Assembly: GCF_011601345.1 (NCBI RefSeq)
Contig: NZ_JAAORB010000010.1
Span: 1-64,000, forward strand
Origin: Roseovarius gahaiensis
GTDB lineage: Bacteria > Pseudomonadota > Alphaproteobacteria > Rhodobacterales > Rhodobacteraceae
Direction: 5' to 3'
DNA length: 64,000 nt
The translations under genes and the position numbers were made by a program. The notes beneath the pieces were generated by a model, which did no database searches, was not told where the DNA came from, and saw only the letters and a program-made list of their open reading frames with translations. Below are positions 50,176-60,438 of this stretch, piece by piece (position 1 is the first letter of the stretch; each line of letters starts with the position of its first letter).

Positions 50176-50277
50176 GGCAGGCGGCGCGCATGGGGCCAAG
50201 GACACCCGGCGCGCAACACGACCGTCCTTGACTGAAAATGACGTAATTTGGTTCGAAACACGGGAGGATAGAACCCA

Positions 50278-51999
50278 ATGACCCTCAGTTTGAAAACATC
50301 AACAGCCGTCGGGCTTGCCCTGTCGCTGCTGTCTGCCCCGGCCTTCGCCGGGATGGACGAGGCGCGCGCATTCCTTGATAGCGAAATCGGCGATCAGTCG
50401 GCCTTGACCCGGGAGGAGCAAGAGGCCGAAATGCAATGGTTCATCGACGCGGCCCAGCCTTATGCAGGTATGGACATTCGCGTTGTGTCGGAAACCATCG
50501 CCACGCACGAATACGAATCCAAGGTTCTGGCCCCGGCCTTTACCGCGATCACCGGCATCGAGATCACCCATGACCTGATCGGCGAAGGTGACGTGGTGGA
50601 AAAGCTGCAGACACAGATGCAGTCAGGCCAGAACATCTATGACGCCTACGTCAACGACAGTGACCTGATCGGCACGCATTGGCGCTATCAGCAAGTGCGC
50701 AACCTGACCGACTGGATGGCCGGCGAAGGTGCGGACGTGACCAGCCCGGGCCTTGATCTGGATGATTTCATCGGCACCGAGTTTACCACAGCGCCCGATG
50801 GCAAACTGTATCAGTTGCCGACCCAGCAATTCGCCAACCTTTATTGGTTCCGGTATGATTGGTTCAACGACGAAAAGAACAAGGCCGATTTCAAAGAAGC
50901 CTATGGCTATGATCTGGGCGTTCCGGTCAACTGGTCGGCCTATGAGGACATTGCCGAGTTCTTCACCGGGCGTGATCTAAGCCATCTGGGCGTCGACGAC
51001 GAAGTCTATGGCAACATGGACTATGGCAAGAAAGACCCCAGCCTTGGCTGGCGTTACACCGATGCGTGGATGTCCATGGCAGGCATGAGCGATGTCGGCG
51101 AACCCAACGGCCTGCCGGTCGATGAATGGGGCATTCGCGTCAACGAAAAGAGTCAGCCGGTGGGCGCCTGTGTCGACCGTGGCGGTGCAACCAACGGCCC
51201 GGCGGCGGTTTACGCCATTGAAAAGGCGATTGACTGGCTTCAGAACTACTCGCCGCCTGCGGCGCAGGGCATGACCTTCTCCGAGGCGGGCCCGATCCCG
51301 GCACAAGGCAATGTGGCCCAGCAGATGTTCTGGTATACCGCGTTCACCGCAGCGTCGGTCAAGCCGGACCTGCCGGTGATGAACGAAGACGGCACGCCCA
51401 AGTGGCGCATGGCCCCCAGCCCGCACGGGGCATACTGGGAAGAGGGCATGAAGGTTGGCTATCAGGACGTGGGCAGCTGGACGCTGATGAAATCCACGCC
51501 CGTCGACCGCGCACAGGCCGCATGGCTTTATGCGCAGTTCGTGACCTCGAAAACCGTTGACGTGAAGAAAAGCCATGTTGGCCTGACCTTCGTGCGTGAC
51601 AGCTCGATCAATCACGAAAGCTTCACCGAGCGTGCGCCGAAACTGGGCGGTCTGGTGGAATTCTACCGCAGCCCGGCGCGCACCCAGTGGTCGCCCACCG
51701 GCACCAACGTGCCTGACTACCCAAAGCTGGCACAGCTGTGGTGGCAGAACATCGGTGACGCCATGTCAGGCGCCAAGACCGCGCAAGAGGCTTTGGACAG
51801 CCTGTGTTCGGATATGGAAAGCGTGATGGAGCGTCTGGAACGCGCAGGTATCCAAGGCGATATCGGCCCGGTGATGAATGAAGAGCAGGATCCCGAGTAT
51901 TGGCTGAGCCAGCCCGGCGCGCCCAAGCCCAAGCTGGCAAACGAGGACGAAGAGCCGATCACCGTCAGCTATGACGAATTGATCGCAAGCTGGAAGTAA
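50278..51999 (+). CDS. glpV: Glycerol ABC transporter substrate-binding protein GlpV
   Basis: 573 residues, longer than most binding proteins, as is usual for GlpV. A signal peptide ends in PAFAG. The conserved body includes FYRSPARTQWSPTGTNVPDY and a C-terminal AQEALDSLCSDMESVMERLE. It captures glycerol in the periplasm for GlpPQ/GlpST. It is 102 bases after the DUF2160 gene and is last in the operon before a terminator. Confidence 0.95.
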   Translation: MTLSLKTSTAVGLALSLLSAPAFAGMDEARAFLDSEIGDQSALTREEQEAEMQWFIDAAQPYAGMDIRVVSETIATHEYESKVLAPAFTAITGIEITHDLIGEGDVVEKLQTQMQSGQNIYDAYVNDSDLIGTHWRYQQVRNLTDWMAGEGADVTSPGLDLDDFIGTEFTTAPDGKLYQLPTQQFANLYWFRYDWFNDEKNKADFKEAYGYDLGVPVNWSAYEDIAEFFTGRDLSHLGVDDEVYGNMDYGKKDPSLGWRYTDAWMSMAGMSDVGEPNGLPVDEWGIRVNEKSQPVGACVDRGGATNGPAAVYAIEKAIDWLQNYSPPAAQGMTFSEAGPIPAQGNVAQQMFWYTAFTAASVKPDLPVMNEDGTPKWRMAPSPHGAYWEEGMKVGYQDVGSWTLMKSTPVDRAQAAWLYAQFVTSKTVDVKKSHVGLTFVRDSSINHESFTERAPKLGGLVEFYRSPARTQWSPTGTNVPDYPKLAQLWWQNIGDAMSGAKTAQEALDSLCSDMESVMERLERAGIQGDIGPVMNEEQDPEYWLSQPGAPKPKLANEDEEPITVSYDELIASWK

Positions 52000-52096
52000 C
52001 CCTCCCGTCCGGGGGCGGCTTGTGGGCTGGCCCCGGACACTCCCTGTCATGCAAGCCCTTGGGCGCAGTTGCACAAGCGGCTGGCACGGCTAAACT

Positions 52097-52128
52097 GCGG
52101 TCGCCGCACCCGTGGCGGCCGCTTTTTT
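52097..52128 (+). terminator. Rho-independent terminator between glpV and glpK
   Basis: GCGGTCGCC (52097-52105) pairs with GGCGGCCGC (52114-52122, one T-G wobble) and is followed by six T. It should end or attenuate the glpD-glpV transcript, so glpK may depend partly on read-through or its own promoter. Confidence 0.85.
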
Positions 52129-52165
52129 ATATCTCAACATTGACAGAACGCGCAGGACCAGACCG

Positions 52166-53662
52166 ATGACCCATATTCTTGCTATTGATCAGGGCACCAC
52201 GTCCAGCCGGGCGATCCTTTTTGACCGTGACATGCGGTTGGTCGCCACCGCGCAGGAAGAATTTCAACAGCATTACCCCGATTCCGGCTGGGTTGAACAC
52301 GATCCAAACGATCTGTGGTCCACCACCGCAGGCACCTGCCGCGAAGTGATCGAGCGGGCCGGGCTGGGCGGCGCGGATATCAGCGCCATCGGCATCACCA
52401 ACCAGCGTGAAACCACGGTTGTTTGGGATCGCGCCACCGGTATGCCTGTTTATAACGCCATCGTCTGGCAGGATCGCCGCACCGCCGAGTTTTGCCGCAG
52501 CCTGCGTGACGCAGGTCACGAGCCGATGATCAACGACCGCACCGGCCTGCTGCTTGACCCCTATTTTTCGGGAACCAAGCTGAAATGGATTTTGGACAAT
52601 GTCGAAGGGGCCCGAGCCCGCGCCGAAGCCGGAGACTTGCTTTTTGGCACGGTCGATAGCTACCTGATCTGGAAGCTGACCGGCGGCGCGGTGCATGCCA
52701 CCGATGCCACCAACGCCGCGCGCACCTTGCTGTATGACATCCGCAAGGGCCGCTGGAGTTCGACAATTTGCGACTTGCTGGATATCCCGCAATCCATGTT
52801 GCCTGATGTGCGCGACAGTGCCGACGATTTCGGCGTGACGCGCGCCGATCTGTTCGGGCGTGCAGTGCCCATTCGGGGCGTTGCCGGGGATCAGCAGGCC
52901 GCGACAGTAGGGCAGGCGTGCTTTCAGCCCGGCATGATGAAATCCACCTATGGCACAGGTTGTTTTGCACTGCTCAACACCGGCGAGACGCCCGTTGTGT
53001 CACAAAACCGGCTTTTGACGACCATTGCCTATCAGTTGGACGGCAAGCCGACCTATGCGCTTGAAGGGTCGATTTTCATCGCCGGGGCGGTGGTTCAATG
53101 GCTGCGCGACGGGCTCAAGATCATCCGCGAGGCCTCGGAAACACAAGGATTGGCCGAACGCGCCGATCCGGCGCAGAATGTGGTGCTTGTGCCGGCGTTT
53201 ACCGGCTTGGGTGCCCCCTATTGGAATGCCGAGTGCCGTGGCGCGGTGTTTGGCCTGACGCGCAATTCGCGGCCCGAAGAATTTGCCCGCGCCGCGCTGG
53301 AAAGTGTCGGCTTTCAAACCCGCGATCTGCTGGATGCGATGCGCGCCGATTGGGCGGCGCAGGCCGGCACCGGCGATGTGGCCACGCTGCGCGTCGATGG
53401 CGGGATGAGCGCGTCAGACTGGGCGATGCAATTCTTGTCCGATATCATCAACGCCCCGGTCGACCGGCCCGAGGTGTTGGAAACCACCGCATTGGGCGCC
53501 GCGTGGCTGGCCGGAATGAAGATCGGGCTTTACCCCGAGCAAGAAGAATTCGCCAAAACATGGGCGCTGGAACGCCAATTCACCGCCTGCATGCAAGAGG
53601 CCGAGCGTGTCCGCAAATACAACGCTTGGAAACGCGCGGTGGAGGCGACTCTTAGCTTTTGA
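52166..53662 (+). CDS. glpK: Glycerol kinase GlpK
   Basis: 498 residues, FGGY family. [17 protein letters not shown] is the N-terminal phosphate loop, [13 protein letters not shown] and [18 protein letters not shown] mark the ATP domain. It phosphorylates imported glycerol to glycerol-3-phosphate, the GlpD substrate and GlpR inducer. Start 52166 follows AGGA by about nine bases and falls just after the terminator hairpin. Confidence 0.97.
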   Translation: MTHILAIDQGTTSSRAILFDRDMRLVATAQEEFQQHYPDSGWVEHDPNDLWSTTAGTCREVIERAGLGGADISAIGITNQRETTVVWDRATGMPVYNAIVWQDRRTAEFCRSLRDAGHEPMINDRTGLLLDPYFSGTKLKWILDNVEGARARAEAGDLLFGTVDSYLIWKLTGGAVHATDATNAARTLLYDIRKGRWSSTICDLLDIPQSMLPDVRDSADDFGVTRADLFGRAVPIRGVAGDQQAATVGQACFQPGMMKSTYGTGCFALLNTGETPVVSQNRLLTTIAYQLDGKPTYALEGSIFIAGAVVQWLRDGLKIIREASETQGLAERADPAQNVVLVPAFTGLGAPYWNAECRGAVFGLTRNSRPEEFARAALESVGFQTRDLLDAMRADWAAQAGTGDVATLRVDGGMSASDWAMQFLSDIINAPVDRPEVLETTALGAAWLAGMKIGLYPEQEEFAKTWALERQFTACMQEAERVRKYNAWKRAVEATLSF

Positions 53663-53692
53663 GGTGGCACTGCCGCTGCGCACCACCGCACT

Positions 53693-53713
53693 TTGGTAAT
53701 AAATAATTACCAA
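53693..53713. promoter_or_regulatory. Perfect 8-bp inverted repeat, likely operator of the malate synthase gene
   Basis: TTGGTAAT (53693-53700), spacer AAATA, ATTACCAA (53706-53713), about 90 bases before glcB. The TGGT...ACCA contacts resemble GntR/FadR-type operators such as those of GlcC-like regulators. No such regulator is adjacent. Confidence 0.55.
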
Positions 53714-53804
53714 TCTTGTTGCCGATCGGAAACTTTGCGGGTAGCTATTGGAGGGCGTGCATACCAATGCATGCCCGCCAAGATCAGCAGTGGAGGAGCC
53801 CGAG

Positions 53805-55952
53805 ATGGTGCAACGTATTGAAAAGCATGGCCTTCAAGTGGCCGAAGACCTAGCCCGCTTTGTCGACGACAGCGCCCTGCCGGGCACGGGTGTTTCGGCG
53901 GATGGATTCTGGTCAGGCTTTGCCGCGCTGATCAAAGAGATGGCCCCAAAGAACAAGGCCTTCCTTGACCGGCGCGAAGAATTGCAGCGCCAGATCGACG
54001 ATTGGCATATCCGCCACCGCAACCAGCCGCATGATCACGAGGCCTATAAGGCGTTTCTTAAGGACATCGGCTATCTTGTCGAAGAAGGTCCGGATTTTGA
54101 GATCGAGACAACGAATGTCGACCCCGAGATTGCGCTTGTGCCGGGGCCGCAACTGGTGGTGCCGATCACCAATGCCCGCTACGCGCTGAATGCCGCAAAT
54201 GCCCGTTGGGGCAGCCTTTATGATGGGCTTTACGGCACTGACGCCATGGGAAGCCTGCCGCCCAAAGGCGGCTATGACCGTGGCCATGGTGCGCGGGTCG
54301 TGGCGCGCGCGCGGGTGTTTCTTGATGAGGCGTTTCCGCTGGTGGGCACCAGCCACGCGGATGTGCGGCGCTACTACGTGCAGGATGGGGCGCTGTTGGT
54401 TGATGATTGCCCGCTGGCACAGCCCGAGAAATTCGTCGGCTACCGTGGCAACCCGAAGGCCCCCGATGCCGTGGTGTTGCGCAATCATGGTCTGCATGTC
54501 GAACTTGTGTTTGACCGGGCGCATTTCATTGGCTGCCGTGATCAGGCGCTTTTGGCCGATGTGCAGATCGAAAGCGCTGTGTCGGCGATCATGGATTGCG
54601 AAGACTCGGTCGCCTGCGTGGATGCCGAGGACAAGGTGCAGGCCTATGCCAACTGGCTGGGCCTGATGCAGGGCAATCTTGAGGCCAGTCTCGACAAGAA
54701 CGGTAAAACCATCACTCGCCGCTTGGCCGAAGATCGCCACTATACCGCGCCCGATGGCAGTGACTTGATGCTCAAGGGCCGCGCCCTGATGTGGGTGCGC
54801 AATGTCGGCCACCTGATGACCAACCCGGCCATTCTGGACGCCGACGGCCATGAAATTCCCGAAGGCTTGATGGATGCCGCGATCACAAGCCTGATCGGTA
54901 TGCACGACCTCAAGCGGGAGGGTGGCAACTCGGTGCATGGCTCGATCTATATCGTCAAGCCCAAGATGCACGGCCCCGACGAAGTGGCCTTCACCGACGA
55001 GATATTCACTCAAGTCGAAAAGTTCCTTGGCCTGCCGAAATACACCTTGAAAATCGGCGTTATGGACGAAGAACGCCGCACCTCGGTCAACCTCAAGGAA
55101 TGTATCCGCGCCGCCAAGCATCGCGTGGCCTTTATCAACACCGGCTTCCTTGATCGCACAGGTGACGAAATACACACCAGCATGGAGGCAGGCCCCTTCA
55201 GCCGCAAAGATTTCATCAAGCGCAAGGCGTGGATCGCGGGCTATGAAAACCAGAACGTTGATATCGGGCTGGAATGCGGGCTGTCGGGCAAGGCACAGAT
55301 CGGCAAGGGCATGTGGGCCATGCCCGATATGATGGCCGCGATGCTGGAACAGAAAATCGAACATCCGAAATCGGGGGCCAATTGCGCATGGGTGCCGTCG
55401 CCCACGGCGGCGACCCTTCACGCGTTGCATTACCACAAGGTCGATGTGTTCGCCGTGCAGGACAAGCTCAAGGCCGGAGGGCGGCGCGCGTTTGTCGACA
55501 CGCTGTTGGATATCCCCATGGCCAGCTTCCAAAAATGGTCGAAAGAGCAGATCGCCAAAGAGGTCGAAAACAACGCCCAAGGCATCCTTGGCTATGTCGT
55601 GCGCTGGATTGACCAAGGCGTTGGATGTTCAAAAGTGCCCGACATCAATGATGTGGGCCTGATGGAAGACCGCGCCACCTGTCGGATCAGCTCGCAACAT
55701 ATTGTCAACTGGCTGCATCACGGCGTTGTCAGCGAGGCCGAGGTGATGGACGCCATGCAAAAAATGGCCGAAGTTGTGGACCGGCAAAACGCCGATGACC
55801 CGGATTACAAGCCCATGGCCCCCGGTTTTGACGGCATTGCCTTCCAAGCCGCCTGTGATCTGGTCTTCAAGGGTCGCGAACAGCCCTCGGGCTATACCGA
55901 ACCTGTGCTGCATCGCCGCCGGCTGGAACTCAAAGCCGCGCAATCAGCATAA
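53805..55952 (+). CDS. glcB: Malate synthase G
   Basis: 715 residues, the length of the monomeric G isoform. It condenses glyoxylate with acetyl-CoA. Conserved segments include [58 protein letters not shown] and [27 protein letters not shown] leads into ATG 53805. It allows growth on two-carbon compounds and glycolate. A 21-bp palindrome lies upstream. Confidence 0.97.
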   Translation: MVQRIEKHGLQVAEDLARFVDDSALPGTGVSADGFWSGFAALIKEMAPKNKAFLDRREELQRQIDDWHIRHRNQPHDHEAYKAFLKDIGYLVEEGPDFEIETTNVDPEIALVPGPQLVVPITNARYALNAANARWGSLYDGLYGTDAMGSLPPKGGYDRGHGARVVARARVFLDEAFPLVGTSHADVRRYYVQDGALLVDDCPLAQPEKFVGYRGNPKAPDAVVLRNHGLHVELVFDRAHFIGCRDQALLADVQIESAVSAIMDCEDSVACVDAEDKVQAYANWLGLMQGNLEASLDKNGKTITRRLAEDRHYTAPDGSDLMLKGRALMWVRNVGHLMTNPAILDADGHEIPEGLMDAAITSLIGMHDLKREGGNSVHGSIYIVKPKMHGPDEVAFTDEIFTQVEKFLGLPKYTLKIGVMDEERRTSVNLKECIRAAKHRVAFINTGFLDRTGDEIHTSMEAGPFSRKDFIKRKAWIAGYENQNVDIGLECGLSGKAQIGKGMWAMPDMMAAMLEQKIEHPKSGANCAWVPSPTAATLHALHYHKVDVFAVQDKLKAGGRRAFVDTLLDIPMASFQKWSKEQIAKEVENNAQGILGYVVRWIDQGVGCSKVPDINDVGLMEDRATCRISSQHIVNWLHHGVVSEAEVMDAMQKMAEVVDRQNADDPDYKPMAPGFDGIAFQAACDLVFKGREQPSGYTEPVLHRRRLELKAAQSA

Positions 55953-55976
55953 ATTTATAGCAGTAGGAGGCCCAAA

Positions 55977-56405
55977 ATGGCTGAACTCTCCCTCAATCGT
56001 GCCCACTCCATCATCCGCAAAGCCTTGGCCAAAGGCCGCGAGGCTGGCTTTAAACCATTGTCGGTCGTGGTGCTTGACACTGGCGGCCACGTCAAAGCTT
56101 TCGAGCGTGAAGACGGGGCCGCCCCGGGCCGCTTTGGCATCGCCCATGGCAAAGCCTATGGCGCGATCATGCTGGGCATGGCAGGCCGGGCGCAGATGGC
56201 CCGCGCCGAACAACAGGCCTATTTCATGGCGGCCGTAAACGGAGTCTATGGCGGGCAGGTCGTGCCAGTGCCGGGCGGCGTTTTGGTGCGCGACAAGCGC
56301 GGCAATATCGTCGGGGCCGTGGGCGTGACCGGGGACACCTCCGACAATGACGTGATCGCGGCCGTTGCCGGAATCGAATCCGTCGGGCTGACGCCGGAAG
56401 ACTAA
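55977..56405 (+). CDS. glcG: GlcG/HbpS-like heme-binding domain protein (DUF336)
   Basis: 142 residues. PLSVVVLDTGGHVKAFEREDGA and VPVPGGVLVRD...IVGAVGVTGDTSDNDVIAA are the diagnostic GlcG/HbpS segments. TAGGAGGCCCAAA precedes the ATG, 24 bases after glcB, so it is co-transcribed, as in the E. coli glc operon. The role in glycolate/glyoxylate metabolism is not established. Confidence 0.9.
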   Translation: MAELSLNRAHSIIRKALAKGREAGFKPLSVVVLDTGGHVKAFEREDGAAPGRFGIAHGKAYGAIMLGMAGRAQMARAEQQAYFMAAVNGVYGGQVVPVPGGVLVRDKRGNIVGAVGVTGDTSDNDVIAAVAGIESVGLTPED

Positions 56406-56630
56406 TCAAGAGTCGATGCGTGTTGCCGATGATGGACCTTGGTACGGTCTCATCGGCGCGCCCATCCGGCCCATTCCACCACGGCGCACTGTCCGCGCTT
56501 TCTAGAATTAAATGTGGCTGGAAAGGATGGGGGGACAGGGGCGTCGAACGGGCGACACACAATCGCTCCGACGGTAACGGTCAGTTACCATCTGTCTAAA
56601 CGCTTCGTCACGCTATCTGAGGGAGATAAA
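56406..56630. other. 225 bp without a gene
   Basis: No coding signal or strong terminator. A stem GGTAAC...GTTACC at 56570-56590 is the clearest structure; the surrounding sequence has a superficial tRNA-like look on the minus strand but cannot be folded into a proper cloverleaf. Confidence 0.5.
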
Positions 56631-56704
56631 TGGAGGCGAGTACCGGAATCGAACCGGTGTACACGGATTTGCAATCCGCTGCGTCACCACTCCGCCAACT
56701 CGCC
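56631..56704 (-). tRNA. tRNA-Cys (GCA)
   Basis: 74 bases with encoded CCA. Acceptor GGCGAGT pairs with ACTCGCC, discriminator T, anticodon loop ATTGCAAAT with GCA, T-arm CCGGTTCGATTCCGG. All four arms fold. Confidence 0.97.
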
Positions 56705-56849
56705 GCCAAAGTGGTTTGTGTCGGTTACCCGATCGCTGCGATCTGTGCAAGAGCGGCTGTGTCGATTGTGGCCACGTATTTGCGTTGTTCCTTTTTGGTG
56801 GATGTGCCAAAATGAAAGTGATGTATTCCAAAGAATAAGAGCCTGCCCG

Positions 56850-57503
56850 ATGACAGACTATGCCGCGCGGCGCACCGTAATGGTCGACACCCAAGTCCGC
56901 CCATCCGATGTTACAAAATTTCCGATCATCGACGCGATGCTGTCGGTCCCACGTGAGGCGTTCGTCCCGCGTGACATGCGCGAAGCGGCCTATGTGGGCG
57001 AAAATATCGATCTGGGCGGCGGGCGCGTGATTCTTGATCCGCGCACCTTGGCCAAGATGCTGGACGCTTTGGATGTGCGCGGCGATGAGCTGGTTTTGGA
57101 CATCGGCTGCTCGCGGGGCTATTCGTCTGCTGTCATTGCCCGCATGGCCGAAGCTGTGGTGGCCGTTGAGGAAGACGCAGACATGGCCACCGAGGCACAG
57201 GGCCTGCTGGCCGAAAACGGCGTGGACAATGTGGTGCTTCACCAAGGCCCACTGACCCAAGGTGCGGCGGAACATGGCCCATACGATGTGATTGTGGTTC
57301 AGGGGGCGGTTGCACATCTGCCCGCAGAATTGACCGAACAGTTGAAAGAAGGCGGTCGTGTCGCCTGTCTTTTCATGGAAGAAACTTTGGGCGTGGTCCG
57401 TATCGGATACAAAATTGACGGCCATTTGACATGGCGGTTTGCGTTCAACGCCAGCGCGCCGGTCTTGCCGGGGTTTGAACGGCAGGCGGCCTTTACGCTT
57501 TAA
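56850..57503 (+). CDS. Protein-L-isoaspartate O-methyltransferase family protein
   Basis: 217 residues. The SAM motif I is [19 protein letters not shown], preceded by the family N-terminus [21 protein letters not shown] and PREAFVP. This is the alphaproteobacterial Pcm-like form, in which isoaspartyl repair has not been shown. Start 56850; ribosome site is weak. 46 bases before the TolC-family gene, likely one operon. Confidence 0.88.
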   Translation: MTDYAARRTVMVDTQVRPSDVTKFPIIDAMLSVPREAFVPRDMREAAYVGENIDLGGGRVILDPRTLAKMLDALDVRGDELVLDIGCSRGYSSAVIARMAEAVVAVEEDADMATEAQGLLAENGVDNVVLHQGPLTQGAAEHGPYDVIVVQGAVAHLPAELTEQLKEGGRVACLFMEETLGVVRIGYKIDGHLTWRFAFNASAPVLPGFERQAAFTL

Positions 57504-57549
57504 CACCGACGGGCACGTTTCGGCGGTCCTGAATTGTCAGGAGATTGAT

Positions 57550-58959
57550 GTGAGACATTCGGCGATGAAAAAGATCAGAGGCGCGCTGCTGGCTTCGGCT
57601 CTTGCATGTGCAGTGCCGGTTGCGGCTTGGTCGGAAACGCTGGCGGATACATTGGTCAGCACCTACCACGCCAGCGGCCTGTTGGAGCAAAACCGCGCCT
57701 TGCTGCGGGCCGCTGACGAAGACGTGGCCGTGACACTGTCGCAGCTTCGCCCGATTCTGAACTGGTCGGTTGACGTGACCCGCAATTTCGGGCGCAGCAA
57801 AACAGCCGGCACCCGCCGTCCGATTGCCGATACCAACACCTCGCTTGGCATCACTGCCGAGTGGCTGCTTTATGATTTCGGGCGCACCGGGCTGCAGGTC
57901 GAGGCGGCCAAGGAAACCGTTCTTGGCACGCGTGAAACATTGCGCAGCATTGAACAGCAGGTTCTGCTGCGTGGTGCGACCGCTTATTTGAACGTGCGCC
58001 GCAATCAGGCGTTCGTGGACCTTCGGCAAAACAACCTGCGCCTGTTGGAGCAAGAGCTGCGCGCTGCGCGCGATCGTTTCGAAGTGGGGGAGGTGACCCG
58101 CACCGATGTGGCGCAGGCCGAGGCGCGGTTGGCCTCGGCGCGCAGTGGCCTTGCCGCCGCGCAGGGCGATCTGGCGCAAGCGGTCGAAGAATTTGTCGCG
58201 GCCGTTGGGCGTGAGCCAAACAATTTGCAGGCGCCGGGCGCGTTGCCAAACCTGTCGGGCGATGTTGATCAGTCGAAACTGGTGGCCGCGCGCAACCATC
58301 CTGATGTCTTGAAGGCGCGCCACGATGTGGCCGCCGCCGAATTGACGATCAAGGCGGCATCGGCGGCCATGAAGCCCTCGGTCAGCCTCACAGGTCGGGC
58401 CGGTGTTACGGAAGAGTTCAACGAGAGCGATTACACCCGCTCGGGCAGCGTGGGCGTTGCGGTGACAGGCCCCATATATCAAGGCGGTCGGCTAAGTGCG
58501 CTGAAGCGTCAGGCGATGGCCCGGCGTGATGCCAATCGCGGTGCCTTGCACGTGGTGCAGTTCCAGGTGCAGCAGGAAGTCGGTAACGCCTATGCCAGCC
58601 TGCGTGCCGCGCGCGCCAGCCGTGATGCCAGCCAAGAGCAGGTGCGCGCCGCGACCGTGGCCTTTCGCGGTGTCCGTGAAGAGGCAACATTGGGTGCGCG
58701 GACAACATTGGATGTGCTCAATGCCGAACAGGAATTGCTGGACGCCCGTGCCACGCTGATTTCGGCTGAAATTGATGTCTACACTGCGGCGTATTCCGTT
58801 CTTGCGGCCATGGGGCAACTGACGGCCAAGGATCTGAACCTGCCGGTCAAAACCTATGATCCGGCAGCCTATTACAACATGGTCAAATCGGCACCGGCCA
58901 ATCTCAGCCCGCAAGGTCGCAAGCTGGACCGTGTGCTGCGCGCCTTGGGTAAAGATTAA
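57550..58959 (+). CDS. tolC: TolC-family outer membrane efflux/secretion protein
   Basis: 469 residues. A signal peptide ends near VAAWSE. Two homologous halves carry the long alpha-helical barrel pattern (RFEVGEVTRTDVAQAEARLASARSGLA in the first, REEATLGARTTLDVLNAEQELLDARATL in the second). It forms the outer-membrane exit duct for type I secretion or efflux; no inner-membrane partner is in the window. GTG 57550 is preferred, with CAGGAG 7 bases upstream; an ATG lies five codons later. Confidence 0.94.
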   Translation: MRHSAMKKIRGALLASALACAVPVAAWSETLADTLVSTYHASGLLEQNRALLRAADEDVAVTLSQLRPILNWSVDVTRNFGRSKTAGTRRPIADTNTSLGITAEWLLYDFGRTGLQVEAAKETVLGTRETLRSIEQQVLLRGATAYLNVRRNQAFVDLRQNNLRLLEQELRAARDRFEVGEVTRTDVAQAEARLASARSGLAAAQGDLAQAVEEFVAAVGREPNNLQAPGALPNLSGDVDQSKLVAARNHPDVLKARHDVAAAELTIKAASAAMKPSVSLTGRAGVTEEFNESDYTRSGSVGVAVTGPIYQGGRLSALKRQAMARRDANRGALHVVQFQVQQEVGNAYASLRAARASRDASQEQVRAATVAFRGVREEATLGARTTLDVLNAEQELLDARATLISAEIDVYTAAYSVLAAMGQLTAKDLNLPVKTYDPAAYYNMVKSAPANLSPQGRKLDRVLRALGKD

Positions 58960-59031
58960 AACCTGTCCTAATCTGTTGTGTGACCAGCGCCTCGGGGCTA
59001 AACTGAGGTGAGGCAAGAGTGGTATTGAATT

Positions 59032-60012
59032 ATGTCGGATCCCGTCAGCAACGCTGAAATCGAAGACGTGTTGTCGTCTATTCGTCGGCTGGTTTCGGTC
59101 GAAGATCGTGCCGACACCCAAGCCGATGATGCGCGCGATACATCTGAAACCATGGCCGCTGATCCCTCTCAGGGGGGGGCGGGTGACCGGCTGATGTTGA
59201 CGCCCGCCTTGCGTGTGGACGACCGCGACTCTGCACCTCAAACCGATGCCGACTCGCAGGGTGACGCAGACCTTCCCGGCGATGCCAACGCAGATCAGGA
59301 CCAGTCCGACGACGGGTCTGAGGCTCAAGAGCTTCGGTTTAGCCATAGCGACTATGAGCGCGCGTGGCAGGATACCGCCGATCAGACGGCGGAGCACGAC
59401 AGCACGGATGAGGCCGACAGCACGGGCGCAGACGATAGCGAACCGGCCGATAATGCCCCCTATGTGCTGGATCAGACACAGGCGGCAGATCCTTTGGACG
59501 CCCCCGGCCTTGGGGGTCGTATTGCCGAGGTTGAGGCGGCCGTCGCCGCGCGACACGATCAATGGGAACCCGATGGCGAGTCGGACGACGCCTATGCCGG
59601 TGGTTCTGTTTCGCCTATGGCTTGGGAAGATTACGGCCCCGAACCCACCTATGATGACGCAGATGGCGATGAGCTGACGGGCGATGCCAGTGACATTGCC
59701 GACGATACGGAACCCCCCGGCGCACAGACATTCGGTGAAACAGACGATCATCGGGTCGACGCGGGCGATCAAACGGCCGGCGCGTCTGCCGGAGGCACTT
59801 CGGCAACAACGTCGGATGATAGCGACGAGGAGACCTTGTGGGACGATGACCGTGTCGACACCGTCATCGACGAAGAAGCGTTGCGCGACATGGTCAGCGA
59901 AATCGTGCGTCAGGAATTGCAGGGCGCTTTGGGCGAACGGATCACCCGCAATGTCCGTAAATTGGTGCGGCGTGAAATTCACCGCGCCCTAAGCAGCCAC
60001 GAATTGGACTAG
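59032..60012 (+). CDS. PopZ-like (DUF2497-like) acidic disordered protein
   Basis: 326 residues in three parts. N-terminal 25 residues form a helix, SNAEIEDVLSSIRRLVSVED, like the EEILASIRRII helix of PopZ. A linker of about 220 residues is extremely rich in Asp, Glu, Ala and Ser, with Pro and Thr. The last 60 residues are helical, EALRDMVSEIVRQELQGALG then ERITRNVRKLVRREIHRAL, with the VRxEL/VxxLVxREI pattern of the PopZ oligomerisation domain. PopZ forms a polar matrix that anchors the chromosome origin. Function here is inferred from architecture. The TAG stop lies in a CTAG duplicated by an inserted element. Confidence 0.65.
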   Translation: MSDPVSNAEIEDVLSSIRRLVSVEDRADTQADDARDTSETMAADPSQGGAGDRLMLTPALRVDDRDSAPQTDADSQGDADLPGDANADQDQSDDGSEAQELRFSHSDYERAWQDTADQTAEHDSTDEADSTGADDSEPADNAPYVLDQTQAADPLDAPGLGGRIAEVEAAVAARHDQWEPDGESDDAYAGGSVSPMAWEDYGPEPTYDDADGDELTGDASDIADDTEPPGAQTFGETDDHRVDAGDQTAGASAGGTSATTSDDSDEETLWDDDRVDTVIDEEALRDMVSEIVRQELQGALGERITRNVRKLVRREIHRALSSHELD

Positions 60013-60438
60013 TGTTCTGCACCTGACGCAAGATGCCCGTGCGACGGCAAACTTGAGGTCAGGAGGCAAGTTTTCCGAGTGGAAAGGCTCAATCACGGCT
60101 GTCATCCCCGGCGCAGACATTGGAATGCCAAGCTCCTGCGCGGAGTCGAGGGCGAAGCCCGCCGCGCATCGCCGACGCGCCCCCACGCGGCGGCGATTTG
60201 GTTAGGCTGGGCGCATCGCTTTGATGTCGTTCGGATTTGGCTGACATAAAGTGCCCAGCCCCATTTAGCTTCGCCACCGCGCGCGTCGGCAATGCGCGGC
60301 TTGATCCGGCGTCTGCTCCATCCCGCAAAAGCTCAGTGGCGGTGCCACTTTGCAAACTAGCTGCCGCTCGCACCTTCGCTGAACGGGGGTCGACACCAGA
60401 GGCGAGCGTTCAAACTTACGTCAGGTGCAGAACACTAG
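60009..60438. mobile_element. 422-bp MITE-like element with terminal inverted repeats and CTAG duplication
   Basis: Terminal inverted repeats TGTTCTGCACCTGACGCAAG (60013-60032) and CTTACGTCAGGTGCAGAACA (60415-60434) match in 19 of 20 positions. Both ends are flanked by CTAG (60009-60012, 60435-60438), a likely 4-bp target duplication as made by IS5-type transposases. No transposase is encoded, so it is non-autonomous. Internal sequence is GC-rich, with a stem around 60170-60195, and no convincing frame. It separates the stops of the PopZ-like gene and cobQ. Confidence 0.75.

Noticed and set aside
53913-55616. 567-residue frame antisense to malate synthase
   Set aside because: Shadow frame; the malate synthase frame is complete and conserved.
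56515-56610. Possible second, degenerate tRNA next to tRNA-Cys
   Set aside because: GGTAA-7-TTACC can mimic an anticodon arm, but the loop lacks a purine at position 37, the T-arm does not pair and there is no acceptor stem.
58492-59982. 496-residue frame antisense to the TolC-family and PopZ-like genes
   Set aside because: Spans two real genes and the gap between them; composition reflects their complement.
60089-60373. 94-residue frame inside the inverted-repeat element as a transposase remnant
   Set aside because: No DDE motif or similarity to a transposase can be seen; composition is that of random GC-rich sequence.
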